Below are positions 12,101 to 26,700 of a stretch of DNA of 64,000 nucleotides, one piece after another. Made by a program: the position numbers and the translations under genes. Numbering within the stretch: the stretch's first letter is position 1; each line of letters starts with the position of its first letter. The notes under the pieces are model-generated. The model saw only the letters and a program-made list of their open reading frames with translations, made no database searches and had not been told where the DNA came from. The stretch is from Panonychus citri (Eukaryota > Arthropoda > Arachnida > Trombidiformes > Tetranychidae). The stretch is from assembly GCF_014898815.1 (NCBI RefSeq), contig NW_026515537.1, positions 124,001-188,000 of the forward strand, written 5' to 3'.

Positions 12101-15100
12101 CTCTTGGCTTTGCTTATGCTCTTGTTAAGCATAACGATATGGATCCAATCCATGTTATCAAAATGCAAATTTGTAACAATTTTGAACCTAATCTACTCCT
12201 CGGAAATGCCTTCATTCATGTCTTTTACATGAAAATCCAATCAGATGGAACTGAATTCAAGATCTCTTGCAAAGAGACTCCTAATTCCGTTGAATTTAAT
12301 AACCCAGAATTCTACTTCAGATTCTGTACTCAGGCTGAAACTGAACATCTCATTGAATCAACTATTAAAGTTACCGGTGATCCCATTTCTGATTATATTC
12401 TTGATGAATCTAATAATTCCAACTCCCGCAATCAAAATAATAACACCACTACCGATCTAAACTCCCAATCTAATCCAACTAAAGAGCTATCCCAAAATTT
12501 AATCATCGCTAAATATGATGTCATTACTCTTGAAGAGTTATCCGAATCCAAAATCACTCCCTTTCTTGAGAAGATTAAATCAAGAATAAACCCCGAACTC
12601 ACTACCGACCAACAACAAAAGCTTTTAGAACTAATCGATCGTTATAACGATATTTTTGCTAAGCATCCTCATGATTTAGGTTTTGTCCCTTCATCGGTTT
12701 GTCCCGTTAAGATTGACTTAGAAAATCAATCAGTACCATTTCAAAAACCTTATAATTGTGGTATTAATCGTCGTGAAGCTTTCAAAGAGATCATTAATGA
12801 TATGATTAACCACGACCTAATTGAGCCCTCAGATGCTTCTGGTGGTTCACCTTCAATCTTAGTTCCACGTCGAGACGGAACGTTTCGTATGGTAACAGAT
12901 TATCGTCTTCTCAACCGACTCACCAAAGTCCCACAATTCCCAATGCCTCGTATTGACGATTGTCTCGAAGTAGTTCGAGGAGGCCGTTACTTCAACATGT
13001 TCGATTTAGCCCAAGGCTATCACCAAATCGAGTTACCAATCTCGGAGAGAGAAAAGACTGTGTTCGTTACTCCCGATGGTAAGTACCAATATAAAAGACT
13101 CCCCATGGGTCTTTCCGGTGCTCCCTTTATCTTTCAAAGATTTATGAACAAAGTGCTCGATGGATTACAATATGTTAACTGCATTGGATATTTTGACGAT
13201 ATTCCTGTCGTTGGTAAAACTTTTGATGAATTGATAACTAACACTATTCAAGTCATGGAACGATTAAGAAAGTTCAACCTAAAAGTTAAACCAGAAAAAT
13301 GTTCATTTGGTCGAACAGAAATTCTACTTCTAGGTCACCTAGTCTCTGGTGATGGTATTCGACCTGACCCGAAGAAAGTTCAAGCTTTGGTCAATCTCCC
13401 TTACCCAAAAAATGTTCGTGAGTTACAATCTCTTCTTGGCTGTTATAATTACTTTAGCCGATACATTCCAAATTACTCTTCAATTGCCGCTCCATTATAT
13501 CGACTAATCTCAAAAGAGAGAAAGTTTAAAATACTTTCAGCCGATAAAATTGCTCTTGATACTCTCAAAAATGCTCTTCTTAACACCACTCTCTTGGTTC
13601 ACTATGACCCTAAACTCCGACGAAAAATCGCCGTCGATGCCTCTGACGTTGCTGTTGGTGGTATTCTCCTCCAAGAGGACCCTAATTCAGAGAATTTCAA
13701 TCCTTCCATTCCAATCGAAGAGATCAAAGACTGGTTACCAGTAAGTTTCTTTTCTCAAAAACTCTTAAAACATCAACTCCATTACTCCACATCCGAAAAA
13801 GAATTACTTGCTATTCTTGTTGGAGTTTACAAATACAATCATTACCTTGAAGGTGATCATTTTTTGATCGAAACCGATCATCATGCTTTGTGCCAAGTGA
13901 CAAAGATCAACTTTAAAAACTCCCGACTACAACGATGGTCAATCATGTTATCTGCTTACAATTTCAAAGTCATTTATCGTAAAGGTGCTACTCATCCCCC
14001 TGATTGTTTTTCCCGATATCAATCAGAATGGGAACATAGAAAAATTATCGATCCAGAGGAAGAATTCCTAGATAAGATTTTCTTAACAAACTATGTTACC
14101 GATATTGAAGATAATCATTATTATGATTTAGGTTTAAATCTGATAAATTTAACTCTCGAAAGTTCATTATTCGATATTGAACAATTCAAAGATCCACCAA
14201 TCATCTTTTACACTCTTGAAAATCAAATGGATCAATTCAAATCAATTGAATCCGAATCCCCAGCTGAATTTTCCTTATGGAAGGAAAAAGTTCGAATTAG
14301 ACAGAAAAATAATTCTGATATCCAAGATATAATTCAACAACTTTCAAATCCTAATTCAATTGCTGCTCGAAGATACATTCTCAAAGACAATCTACTTTAT
14401 CGAAAAGATATTAGAACTCCATTTGGTTCACGTTTGGTAATCGATCCAATTATCTTGAAAGATATTTTTGAACAAGAACATCAATCAACTCTCGGTGGTC
14501 ATTTCGCCACAGAGAAAACGTACTTGAATATCGCTAGACGATTTTGGTGCAAATACTTGTATGAAGAAGTAAAAAAGTTATGTGATTCTTGTGTAACCTG
14601 CTCGATTGCTAAGCCATCAAATGTAATTTACATTGACCCCGCAGCTAAACCTATTCCCAAAGAAATTTTCGAACGTTTCGAACTGGACGTTCAAGGTCCG
14701 ATTACTATTCACAACAGTAAGAAATACATAATCGTATTGGTTGACGTTTTATCTCGCTACGTTTATGCTAAACTAACAAATAATCAAACCTCAAGTACCG
14801 TTATTAACTTTCTCACTCAATTCTTTAACCTCTTTGGTTATCCTTCAGTTATACAAACTGATCAAGGTACTAATTTTCTATCTGATTCTGTACAAGAATT
14901 TCTCAAGAAAAATGGTATAAACCATGATGTATCTAATCCTTACCACCCTCAATCACAAGGTATCGTTGAACGATGTAATAGAAATATTGCTGAAAGGCTT
15001 CGAACTTATGTCATTGAAAATGGTACTAAAAATCTTAAACTCGCTCTTGAAGCTTCTATTTACGCTATAAACTCGTCAATACATAAAATTACCCGATTCA

Positions 15101-18100
15101 GTCCCTATTTTCTTGTATTTGGTAGAGAACCAAATAAGCCCATTGATAATCATTTAATGATCAATCACATTCAATCAATCACCGTTTCACAAGCAAGAAA
15201 ATTATCATTTGCTCGTCTCAAATCTCAACAATTGTACCAAATCAATCGTACAAAACAACTCCATCAACAATCCCCTTATAAGTTACAAGATTTTGTTTGG
15301 GTGAAAAATTCATCTATCGATTCATCGATCTCAAAAAAGCTCAGAGTTAAATATCATGGACCACATTTGGTCTGTGGAATCAAAAAAGGTTCATTACTTT
15401 TACTCGATATCGATGATTTAGGTTTATTCAGTGCTAATGTTTCCAATACTAAACGATACAAAGGAAAAATTTCTAAAGAAATGGAATCTCTTAGAGATAA
15501 TTACTTCAATCCTGATTCATATTTAGAATCTGAAAATTTCAATACTCCTGAAGTAAGACAATTAGCTGATAAACACTTACAATCACTTTGTGATAATGAA
15601 AACTTAGAAGTTGAAAATTCCATTCAAAATCAAAATCTTGAAACTTTAAATCCAAAAACTTTATCTGACAATTTCTCACTTACGAGAAAAACTTTGAATG
15701 AAAATCTTACTCTAAATGCTTCTAATTACCCTGAAAATTCAATATCAACTGAACAAGAAGATAAAACTACTCAATCAGTTACTGATTTCGATCATTCAAA
15801 TGATAATTCAAACTTGACAAATACCAAAACTAAACGCAAATATCAGTCAGCTGATAAACAAATTGTTCAACAATCAAAAGTAATTGATCATAATCATGAT
15901 AAACCTTTAACTCGTTTACAATTGAAAAACAAAAACGTATACATTTTGTATCTTATTGATTTTCCTTCGGAAGAAAACGATTTTATTCAATTGAATTCAA
16001 TTAGAATTAGAAAATTTTATAACTTTAGTTATCTAAATGATTTTAATCATCTTTTTAAATTGTCGCCACAACTGTCAAACTGTCACCACTTGTCACCTTT
16101 GAAGGTAAATCAATGTAAAGACATTGGTGTCGCTTCATTAGCTTCGTTCCCGCCTTCACTTTCCTTTGTTTCACATTCAACCCTTTGTCTATTTGTGGTT
16201 AACATTGATTATCAATCTCTATCCATTCTAATTCTCTCTCAAATTTACTCAGAATTCTACAGAATTTCAGTTAAATTGAATTTTAAAATTGTTCTCCGAA
16301 AAGTTGATAACTCTAGTTATATAAATATTAGTTTTTATTTTCGTCTCAATCTCCAAATTGACTCAAATAGCTTAAGCTATCTTACTCTCTATTCACCTTG
16401 TTCATCCTCCATTTTGGATCTCTATAGCTCTACTATTTTCTTAGTGACTAATCATCCTCAACGCTTTAATAAGCTCACAATTAGTCATCTCCTTGTTTTA
16501 ATTATCTTAATTAAAAAAGTCAAATTAATGGATAAAAACAACAGCTCATCCGAGTTACTATCCAGTGTTAATTTATCTCTTGGAGATCTTCCCTCAACCT
16601 CTGGTTCCAACTCTCAAGTTAACTTTGATTGTGATTATCCCTCTGACTCTGAATCAGAACATTCAATTGTGTATTACCCTGGTCGATACGCTAGACCACC
16701 GACGAAAACTTATCCTTGTTATAATATCGATTCTCGATCTAATTCTCCGTGTGTTTCAAATTCTACTAAGAATCAAAAAGATTCTCTTTTCAAGACTGTT
16801 TCTTTCACTTCTACCGAAGTTCATGTTAATTCATCTCTTAAGAGATCATCATCAATTGAATCTTTAGATTCCAACTCATCTAATTTGAAATTAAGAAGAC
16901 CAAATATCTCAGATATGGAAACTCAAAAACACGTTCGTTTCTCTCAAGAATTGGAATCAACCAACTATCCAAATCGATACCCAAAACCAGGCGAATTTCC
17001 TGGTGAACCTTATGTTATTCCTGCTCCACTTCCACTCTGTGAGCTTCCATCTCATTTATCAATCGACTCATACAAACGAATCAAACAATTGGTCGCCATT
17101 AAGGCTTCAGGTTTTAAAATCATTTACTCTCAATATGAGAAAGTTATTAGAGAAAAAATCTTTCTGAATCTCTATCAAGATCAATCTATTTATTCAATTC
17201 CTATTCCTAAGATTCCTAAAGGAATATCTAAAGCCTCTGTTATGCACGAAAAACTTGATGAATTTAGCAACCAAATTCGTTGTCTGTTCTGTGAACACAT
17301 AGTGTTAAGTCCAGTTGAATGCAGTTCATGTCGAAATTGGTATTGTTCAAATTGTGCTCTTTTTACTCAACAATTAATCCAAATCCTGAAATTGAGTCCG
17401 ATTCTCCAATCAAACAAATTCATTTGCTTTTACCCGAACTGTATCAAAACCTTTGCTGCTGGATGATTATCCAACTTTTGAAAAGTTTCTTATTGTGAAA
17501 ATTATATCAACTATCGAAACTGTAAGTTTATGTGTCGCTACACTTTGTGTCTCAATTACTTCAGTCCGAATCTATTGGCTCAACATGAGAAAGAGTGTAG
17601 ACTTGGTTTATTCCGTGAGGAAATCGATCTCGATTCAATCGACTGGTTCAAAAAAGGTTCTAATGTTGAACGCTTATCAGCCATCGCTCCAAAGCGCCTG
17701 ATGAATTTTATCCCTCAACATATCCGCTCAGCTCCTCAACCACAAATTACCTATTCGACTCATGAATTTAACTCTCAGCAAAAGTTCGAGTTGTTTGCCT
17801 GCTTACTCTACAATAGAGAAAATAATCCTGAGGATCCTCATCTTTCTCGTTCAGCTATTCGCTCTCATGCAAATTTGAAATCTGGTTTTTGGACTTCATA
17901 TCATAAGGCATTCGATCCTACTACACCTTTGGCTGAAGAAGAAGATTTTCTGAGACAAATTGGATTTCCACCCGCTGTTTCCTGCGATCCCGCTCCCTCT
18001 CGTCCTCATACCATTAAATGGTGCAACTTTAGGGACAAAGTTCCTCATTATCTACTCGCTGATAGCGAAGAATGGATCAAATATTCCGAAGGACAAATTT

Positions 18101-21100
18101 TATTAGATTTACCTAAAGATCGAATTACCTCTTCACCTGATGCTGGTCATCCCGTTAACCCATTTACTAAAATCAATCCCTTATCCCGATTGAATCCTGA
18201 TGATCAAAAAGTTGTTCGTGAAAATATCAACAATTGGTTCCCTTATTCTCTCATTGAATTTCATGAAACTGAAAAAGTTACAACAACAACTGATCAACAT
18301 AAACTCTCTTACCGTTCTAATAGGCGACAAAAAGCCACAATGGTCTTTAATGATATTGTTAAGACTGAATTAGAACAACTCAAACCATCTCATCAAAAAT
18401 TGATTAATCAAAATATTACCGAACATCCTGATAAAATGAACACCTATTCTATCCACGCTGCTTACGTTCGTATCACTAAAACAACTCAAAATGGTGATCG
18501 TGTTTTGGCCCCACATCCAGTATGGATTGTAATTGTCGATGGACAATGTCAAGTCGTTTATGAAACTCTGGTCAATTATCGTGCAGTCAATTATATGGAT
18601 ACTCGTTATCATGGACTTACCATGAGCGATATTAAGTTTGGAAAAAACTTTTCCCATGTTCGAGATCAAGTTATCACCTATTTAGCCTCAGCTAAATATA
18701 TCATTGGCTCTGGATTAATCAACTTATTCAAGTCACTTGATTTTTCCTCATGTGAAATAGATGGACTCAGATCTAAATTAAGAGATGTCACAATCTATTT
18801 CTCTCCTTATAAATTCCCTGCTTCTCTCTCTCTTATCTCTTTCCTAGTTTCTCTGGATATGCTATTCCTGCTAAAGCTCATTCCCTGTCATTGAATCAAT
18901 TACCTCCATGAGACTTTATATGGGATTCTGGCAAGATAGAAATAAAAGTAACTGCCACCGGACAAGGAATCACAATCAATCACTGAATCGATATGTTCGA
19001 AACAAGAAAATATCGCAACTTCATGAAAAGTTTTCTGCTTTGGTTGTCGCTAAAAAGGCTCATTGGCCGAGAAATTGGTCTTATTTCCACCATCATGAAA
19101 CTATTCCTGAATATAGTGATTACATGTGTTACTCAACACAATCAACCTCATCCACTCCGTTCCCACTCAATTCTGTCCAAGTTACACCAATCAAATCACC
19201 ACCACCATCATCACCCAAATCATTCAATGATAAAAGAGCCTCAGGCTCCAAATCTTCATCATCTTCATCATCTTCATCATCTTCATCATCATCAACCACT
19301 TCTAATTCCCATTCATCTGAGAAGTCAAAATCTTCTCAATCTGATCATAAAAATTCACCTCCTCCATTTACCTTTGGTAATCCACCTGACAATGAACATT
19401 ATGTTCCTACTCAATCTCCACCTAACTCAGTCCGTTCATCACCAATACCCGATCCTGATACTATTATTAACTCTCAGAGTTCTAATAACCAAGAAGTTTC
19501 CCAAAGCCCTCGAAGGATCCAAAGTCGAGTTCTAATGAACTATCTTCATCAAAACCGGGAACTGAAGGGTATAAAACACGGAATCCATCAGAACTCCAAT
19601 TGTATCACTTCGATGATCTTTTCCTGATTATTGAATAATTTTATTCAATTCCTTCATTTATTTTTCCCATTTTCTAAAACTTAGTTTTCTTTAATTTTCA
19701 TTTTATTCATATTAATCTCTTGCTTAATTAAGCTAATCAATCTCTTTATGCTTAATCTCTGTATCACTAAAGTGATCTAATTGTTTAACAGTTTAACCAA
19801 AATTCCGTTAATTACCATTCAATGGTCTCTTCTTAAAGTACCAAAACTTTGGCCAAATTAGAAAGACTTTGATTTTCTCTTTCTTTTCTTCTTTCTCTTC
19901 CCTTTCTTATCCTTTTAGCTTTAACAAGCCTTTTACCTTTCAGAGGTTAAAACTTCTTATCATCATCATCATTACAAAGAAGATGATTTTGGCGCGACAG
20001 TATTGTTCACTTGCTAATCTTATCCTTGTCTATGATGATCACTAAAGTGATAAAAACGTTAAATTTTTCCCTTTAACTATTACTAATTATGATTATTAAT
20101 CATCTTCCCCAATTTTGTTTTCTTTATTACTTTAATCTCTTCAACTAATCCTCAGTTTAATGCCTTCACTTTAACTGTTAAGTTCAAGTATCTCCATGTT
20201 AAACTCAATTTACCTTCTCTGTTTCTATTAAGTTCTCAATAAAGTTCAGTTCATTTTAACCATCACTTAGTGATTTTGTTCAATAAATTGATATTCTAAT
20301 TGAGAATAATCCAAATACTTGGAACAAATCTGAATTTGTGACAGATTTATCTGATTCCCCATCCGTTGGTTATAGTTAATCTCTCAGAGATATTGTGTCT
20401 CTATCTTATTCTGTTGCTCAAATTTCTCCTCAACTTAATCAACAAATACTCACAATGGAAATAAGTTTTTGATGAAGTTCAGTTTCAAGCAAAGATGAAA
20501 GTTCAAAATTTTCTGCTTACGATAACATGAAATCAACTTTCATCATCACTATTATTATGATAAATTCTAGTAATGGGTTAGACCTTACGTATATCCATGT
20601 ATGTGTACACTTATCGTATGTTTGTCTATTTAAGTTTTGTCTTAATTCATCAACTAAATCCAAAGTTATTTATGATATCAGATTAGGATCACGTTGATGT
20701 CTAATATTGACTTTAAGATAATGTTAATGCCTTATGATATTCTGGTTTCTAATCGTCATAATATTAAACAAAAATGTTCATCTATTGCGTAACCAACATG
20801 TCTTATCATTAGATTTTAATCAAATTCAAAGGTAAATTGACCTTTACAAGTTTGTTAATATGCTTACGAACAGTTGAGAAAATTTAACCCAAAATTTTGA
20901 CCTTACCTTGACTTTCTTGTTTTCTGTGCAATAGGATTTCTCATTTATATCTAATTCCTAATGTATTAGATATCAAATGTTGACTTTTCTTAAATTTTCA
21001 CCAATTGCAAAGAGAAAAGTAAATGTTTGCAAAAGCAGAAACAATTTCTTCTCTCTTTCACTTTGATTAATTGATTTTTTTTCTCTATTTTTTCATCAAT

Positions 21101-21330
21101 ATTATAACATTCTTGATGATTGAAAATGTTGATCATCATGTTGATCGTCATCATCATCAGGATGCTGTTAAATAGTCTTTGACCCTGGACTTGAAGCTTT
21201 TTTTTCGTCCATCAATCCTATTAGCAAATGATCATCGTATTGATATTAGCAGAGATAATCTTGAGTTTTTTTTCTTCCTTCAGTTAATCTGAAATATGCT
21301 TCTAATCTGTAGCAAATTTCGGTCAGAACC

Positions 21331-21393
<63 letters not shown>

Positions 21394-23697
21394 TAAAGGA
21401 AAAGGAAGTAGGATGAGGAGGAAGAATAAGGAAATAGGGTTGATTGGTGAAAGTGAGTTTAAGAAGAGGAAGATGATGATAATGATGATGAAAGAATTTT
21501 GGTTGGTTGGGTTTACTTGGGTTCCTCCATAGATTCTCAGAGTATTATTAATATCTAATGAAAGTTTCCAGAAAAGTGATCATCATCATGATGAATCGTT
21601 TCAATTGGAATTGACTTGGAATCTGTATTAGATCTGGATTAATCACTATCATCAAATGATATTAGCATCATTAGTGTTACAAGTAATAATTATGTAAGTC
21701 CAATTAAAGTCTAGTTAATCCTTAATACACCATGTAGATACACCATGTATAAAATACTGAGTATGATGTTATCATTATTATCATTTTTATGCATCAAAAT
21801 TATTGTAATATTTTTATTAACTTTACAAATACATATTACATCAGCTAATACACCTTGATGCAGGAAATTTAATTTTATTTACTTGAAGATGAATCCATGA
21901 TTATATTAATATATCACAATTTCATTTGAATGAAATCTAATATTATATTATACAATGTGATGGTATTTGCATTTAATATGATGATTTTCAGTAACAGTTT
22001 TCATGGATTTCATCAGAATGATAAAGTAAAAATGAAATTATCAATTCTAATAATATTAATAAAAATGTTTACTTCATGTTAATCTCATGGATTCTCAATC
22101 ACTTTGAATATAATGACGAAGGTACAAAAAAAATTATCACAATAAGATTGTCAAGATAATAACAAGGGGGAAAAAGATAACTGTTAAAATCTAAACCAAC
22201 GTATGAATATATTACAATTAGAAGTAAAAAATAATTATTACAAATTGATCATTGAATCAACTCAACAATTAATCTTCTAGCAATAATCAAACTGACCAAA
22301 GACTGATGATTGTGAGTGGTCATAATCGGATTTACCTTATTCCCAATAATCATATTGATTAGTGTTAACGATTGTTCAAAATTTTCAACTTGACAATTAT
22401 GATCATCTCATTTTTGACAATACAAGAACCAAATACCAACAATCAGTAAATCATTACAATTGTATGTATCCAATTGAATACCTTCATAGGTTCAAGGTAA
22501 ACAAATCTAATATAAAGTAAATAGATTTTCTTGTCTCTATTGTATACCCAAAGAGACCAAAGTTTTTGTTTGTTTCTTACCTGAGCTTATCCTTTATTTA
22601 CCTTTTAGGTTTCCTGGTCACACAGTATAAGTATATTACATGATGAATAATTGAGAAATTGAATTCAGTTCTAGTTGAACAACAAGGTGTATTTAATTTA
22701 AGACTATTTTATGATTAAGAAGAAGTTGTTGAGAAAGTAAATTGAAAAGTGAACTTGATTAACTTTTGGATTCTATTGATTGAGTTACTTTTTTGTGCTT
22801 CCATTTCTCCTAATCAATTGTGATTAACTTTCCATTATGATTATATTATCCAGATAATTACTAATAAGTGGTAACATTTATTAATATCTTAGCCTGTCTC
22901 CGGAATGCTCAAGGATTAGATAAAGATAAGACAATCAAGATTAACGGGATATTGCAAAATATTGATTTGCTTAATTGGATTAACATTGAAAGTGATAAGT
23001 TATTAATACTACTTGATGATCATTTAGACCTTTGGTTTTGCTTTCCATAGATGATTAGTTAATCCTTTAGATTTAAACAATAGTTTAAGTTGGACTTTCT
23101 TTGTGTTAACACTTTTGATTAGAAGATTAATTTGACAAAGAGATAGAGAGGAAAAGTGAAGATTAGCTAATATAATTGATCAAATTGATTGTTTTCTTTT
23201 AATGGATTAGATAATTAATCAACTAATCAGCATGATTTTTGTCTTCTCTTTGGCTATTTATTTGATATGATGATCTTTTATGAGATAATCATTTCCATGG
23301 GAATATTTTGTTTCAATGACGCGCTTCTCTTGATTAAATGTTATCATAACGAAGATTAAAGATGATCATTTTGATAGAGATTCAGAATTCATGATATTAG
23401 ATTAAATGAGTGGAGAAAAGTAAAAGAAAACAAAAATTATGAGTCATTTTCATGATGAAATTAGACAGATAGAGATAAATGAGATGAGATAGAGAGAGAA
23501 AGTGATTCTGATTTTTTGTTCTTCTGTATCATAAAACTGTGGGCTCAACTTTTTGTTTTCTTTCTTCTTCTCATCTTTTATCTTTATCCATTTATTTCAC
23601 TTGAGAATGTACCATGAATCATGGTATTTTATTCATGATAATATTCAGTTGAGAGAGAGAAAGGAAATGTCTACATATACTCAAGGATTGTAGTCTC

Positions 23698-23735
<38 letters not shown>

Positions 23736-26700
23736 GAACATTCACTGTATATATTGTTGCGTGTTCATTATCACCATGAATTCATTTCTGGTTTGCTCTG
23801 AGAAACAAAAGTTTCACTAATCGATCAGTTAATTAATTAATTAGCGAGATTTACACTTGACTCATGGTTCCACATGCAATCAATACAAATATCTATCAAT
23901 TCGTTGACTAAAGATTATCAATCAGGGTAGACTATTGAGCACTTGTCGAGAGACGAAAAAAGTTTTTGCTTATTAAGAAGAAGGATATTGGCGATTATTC
24001 AATTAAAGAGATTCAATGTTATCTATTTTTTTCTGAAATTCTCTTTCAATTCTGTTACTTTGAATAGAGATTCCCATTGACCAATGGATCTGAGACAACA
24101 CTGACCTGGTCTAATCCAGATATTCCTATTTATACTCGTTTCTATCTCTTCAATTTAACTAATGTCGATGATTATATTTCCGGTGAGAAACCAAATTTCA
24201 CGGAAATGGGTCCATACACCTTTAGGCAGATTCGACGAAACATTATCCACTCATGGAATATGGATGAGACCATGATGGACTATGAAACTATTCGTAGTTA
24301 CCATTTCGAGCCTGAACTATCCTCAGGAAGTTTAGAAGATGAAATAACATTAATCAACTTCCCTGTAGTGGTAAGTTATTATTATCTACATGGTAAAAAA
24401 AAAGTTCTTGCTAAATAATTAATCATCAACATGGAAACTGTAACAAAATCTTTAAACTCATGTAAACAATAATTCAAAGCAAGAAATACGCCAGTTATTA
24501 ATACTATCAAATGAAAAAAGATTTTAAAAATTAATTTTTCTCTCTCTCTCTCTCTTCTCTTGAATTTACCCTCAGGCTATAGCAAAAACTATTTCAGATC
24601 GAGCTTCAATGTTCAAGAAAACTGCTGGTGCAATAATTAAGAAACACGGTGGAGGTTTGTTTCTCAATTTGACCATTGGTCAAGTGCTTTTTGATGGATT
24701 TGAAGTTCCATTTGTTACCAAATTAGCATCATTCTCTCGTAACCTAAGAATACATTTTCCCGATAAATTTGGTATCATGTATGGAGTAAGTGACCAGTCA
24801 ATATGGTTGACGAATTTTTTTCTTCTTCTTTTTCATTCTTCCACTTTTCTCGTCATATATCAAAGGCAAAAGATCATCAATTGAACTATCACAAGGTCAA
24901 CAAGAAGGTTAAACAGAAAATTGAATCAACTTATTGACCCGATTTCAAACAGAAAAAAAAGTTTCACGAAATTTAAAGCAAATAGTTGAAACCAAATCGA
25001 GAAAAAAAGTTCTAATCTAACTATTGCCATCTATTGGCTTTTATTCACAATAGAAGTGACAATTTTTAGGTTAACAAAACCAGAAAGTTTCCTTTAAGAT
25101 AACTTATCTTGAACCAGAAAAACAAACAATCAACAATCAATTTAAACTTGATTAGTTTTCTTAATCAATTCTCCTTGATAACAAAAAGAGATAGTTAAAT
25201 TATTTGACTTTGATGATTTGACTTACAACTTGATTGTTTCCATTTAGATTCTGAGCTGTTAATTGTTACTCTTGATTTTGTTATTGATTGATTGTAATTT
25301 TCTTTTATTCAATTTTTGTGGTTAATTAAATTAATTAGCAAAACAACACAGGTAATGGTGTCTTAACAGCGTTCACAGGTAAAGATGATGTAAAAAAATT
25401 GCTTCTTATGCATAAATGGCGAGGTGAAAGGTAAGTGAATATAATTTGTAAACCATTGATTGTATTATAATTCTGAGTGAAATTTGAAAGTCTAATAACT
25501 AATTGTTAATCTTTTCAATTGTAATTAGAACTGTTAATTGTTGGGCTGATAGTCGATGTGGAATGCTCAATGGTACTGATGGTACCTGGTTCCATCCGAT
25601 GATTTCCTCAACGGAAAATTTGTATGCCTTCAATGCTGAAGTAAACAGGTAAGCAATTAACCATTTAATTGTTACCGATTGATTTTTATTAACTACTTAT
25701 ACTCAAGTGATTTACGGTTCTATTACTTTATCATTGTGATTGTTGCAAGCTTGTGAAAAAATTTACCGACAATCAATAAATCATTTCAAATTTTACTCAC
25801 TAGAAATCACTAGTTGTATCTGTATTGAATTGAAGCTCATTCAAAGTATTAATCAAAGTAAAACTAATTAGCAATCAAATCTTAATTTTAAGACTAATTG
25901 AGATGCTCTTAAAGCTTTTAAAATATTTAATTGGTTATGTACTAGTGAATGAGATTGATAATCATTTCAGTTTATTAATATATTAACTGTTAATTGACTA
26001 ATTGTTTCAACGCAATTAAAGTTTCAATGGTTGACATTGATGTTTAACCTTTGAAATTGATCACGAGTGGTTTTTGACTCCATAGGGATTGAAAAGTAAA
26101 ACAATTAGATACACAATTAACTGATTAATTGTTAATATCGGTTGAGTGAGCAATTAAAATGATTCATTTTAATCTACAATTAACATGAATCATAAGAATT
26201 GAAATGAAACAAAGTTTCATAGTTAAACTTATTCATCTTTATGATTTAGTTTATTTATATAAACTAATCAGCTATTCAATTGAGATTGAATTTATTGATT
26301 ACTTTTTATAATAAACTATTTCTATTATCATGGAAAACAATGAATTTATCATGAGAAAATGATTCTTATATAATATTGTTATACTGTCCATCAGGAAATT
26401 ACAAATGATTATCTCAAGTAATCATTGTTATCAGAATCTGAATCAAACCTTATTCCTATTGTTATTAGAATTTCGGTGAAGTAAAATATATATTTTGAGA
26501 GATTCACTTGAAACTATTACGTTATTCAGGTTTTACTCGATAATCAGGTGAACTTCATGATATAATCGTAGCATCAGATTGCCAGCCACTTATTAGCCTG
26601 CCAATATTCATTATCGTTCCAATTCAAAAGTGGATAAAAAAAAAGTTGTCTAATAAAAAAAATCTACTCACACTGAATCTCAGAGGATCAAAAATTTTAT

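Larger units (their letters stand above)
9237..20454 (+). mobile_element. Ty3/gypsy-type LTR retrotransposon, complete, with a third ORF
   Basis: An 11,218-bp element bounded by two near-identical LTRs (905 and 892 bp) that start TG and end CA, with a 4-bp target duplication on both sides. It lies in sense orientation within intron 1 of the CD36-like gene. Order: LTR, primer-binding site, gag (10229), CCHC knuckle and protease (about 11617-12090), RT-RNase H-integrase (12139-about 15960), third ORF (16528-about 19627), LTR. Integrase downstream of RT/RNase H is the Ty3/gypsy order. The LTRs differ only by short indels, so the insertion is young. Several frame breaks interrupt gag-protease and ORF3. 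Confidence 0.95.
20459..24067 (+). other. Intron 1, 3' part: no gene seen
   Basis: AT-rich sequence with GA microsatellites and only short chance frames. It ends in the acceptor TTGAATAG before exon 2. Confidence 0.75.

Noticed and set aside
18370..18669. Minus-strand ORF inside retrotransposon ORF3
   Set aside because: It is the antisense of a well-supported domain.
16528..19627. Envelope gene of an endogenous retrovirus
   Set aside because: No signal peptide, furin site, fusion peptide or membrane anchor; zinc and exonuclease-like motifs instead.
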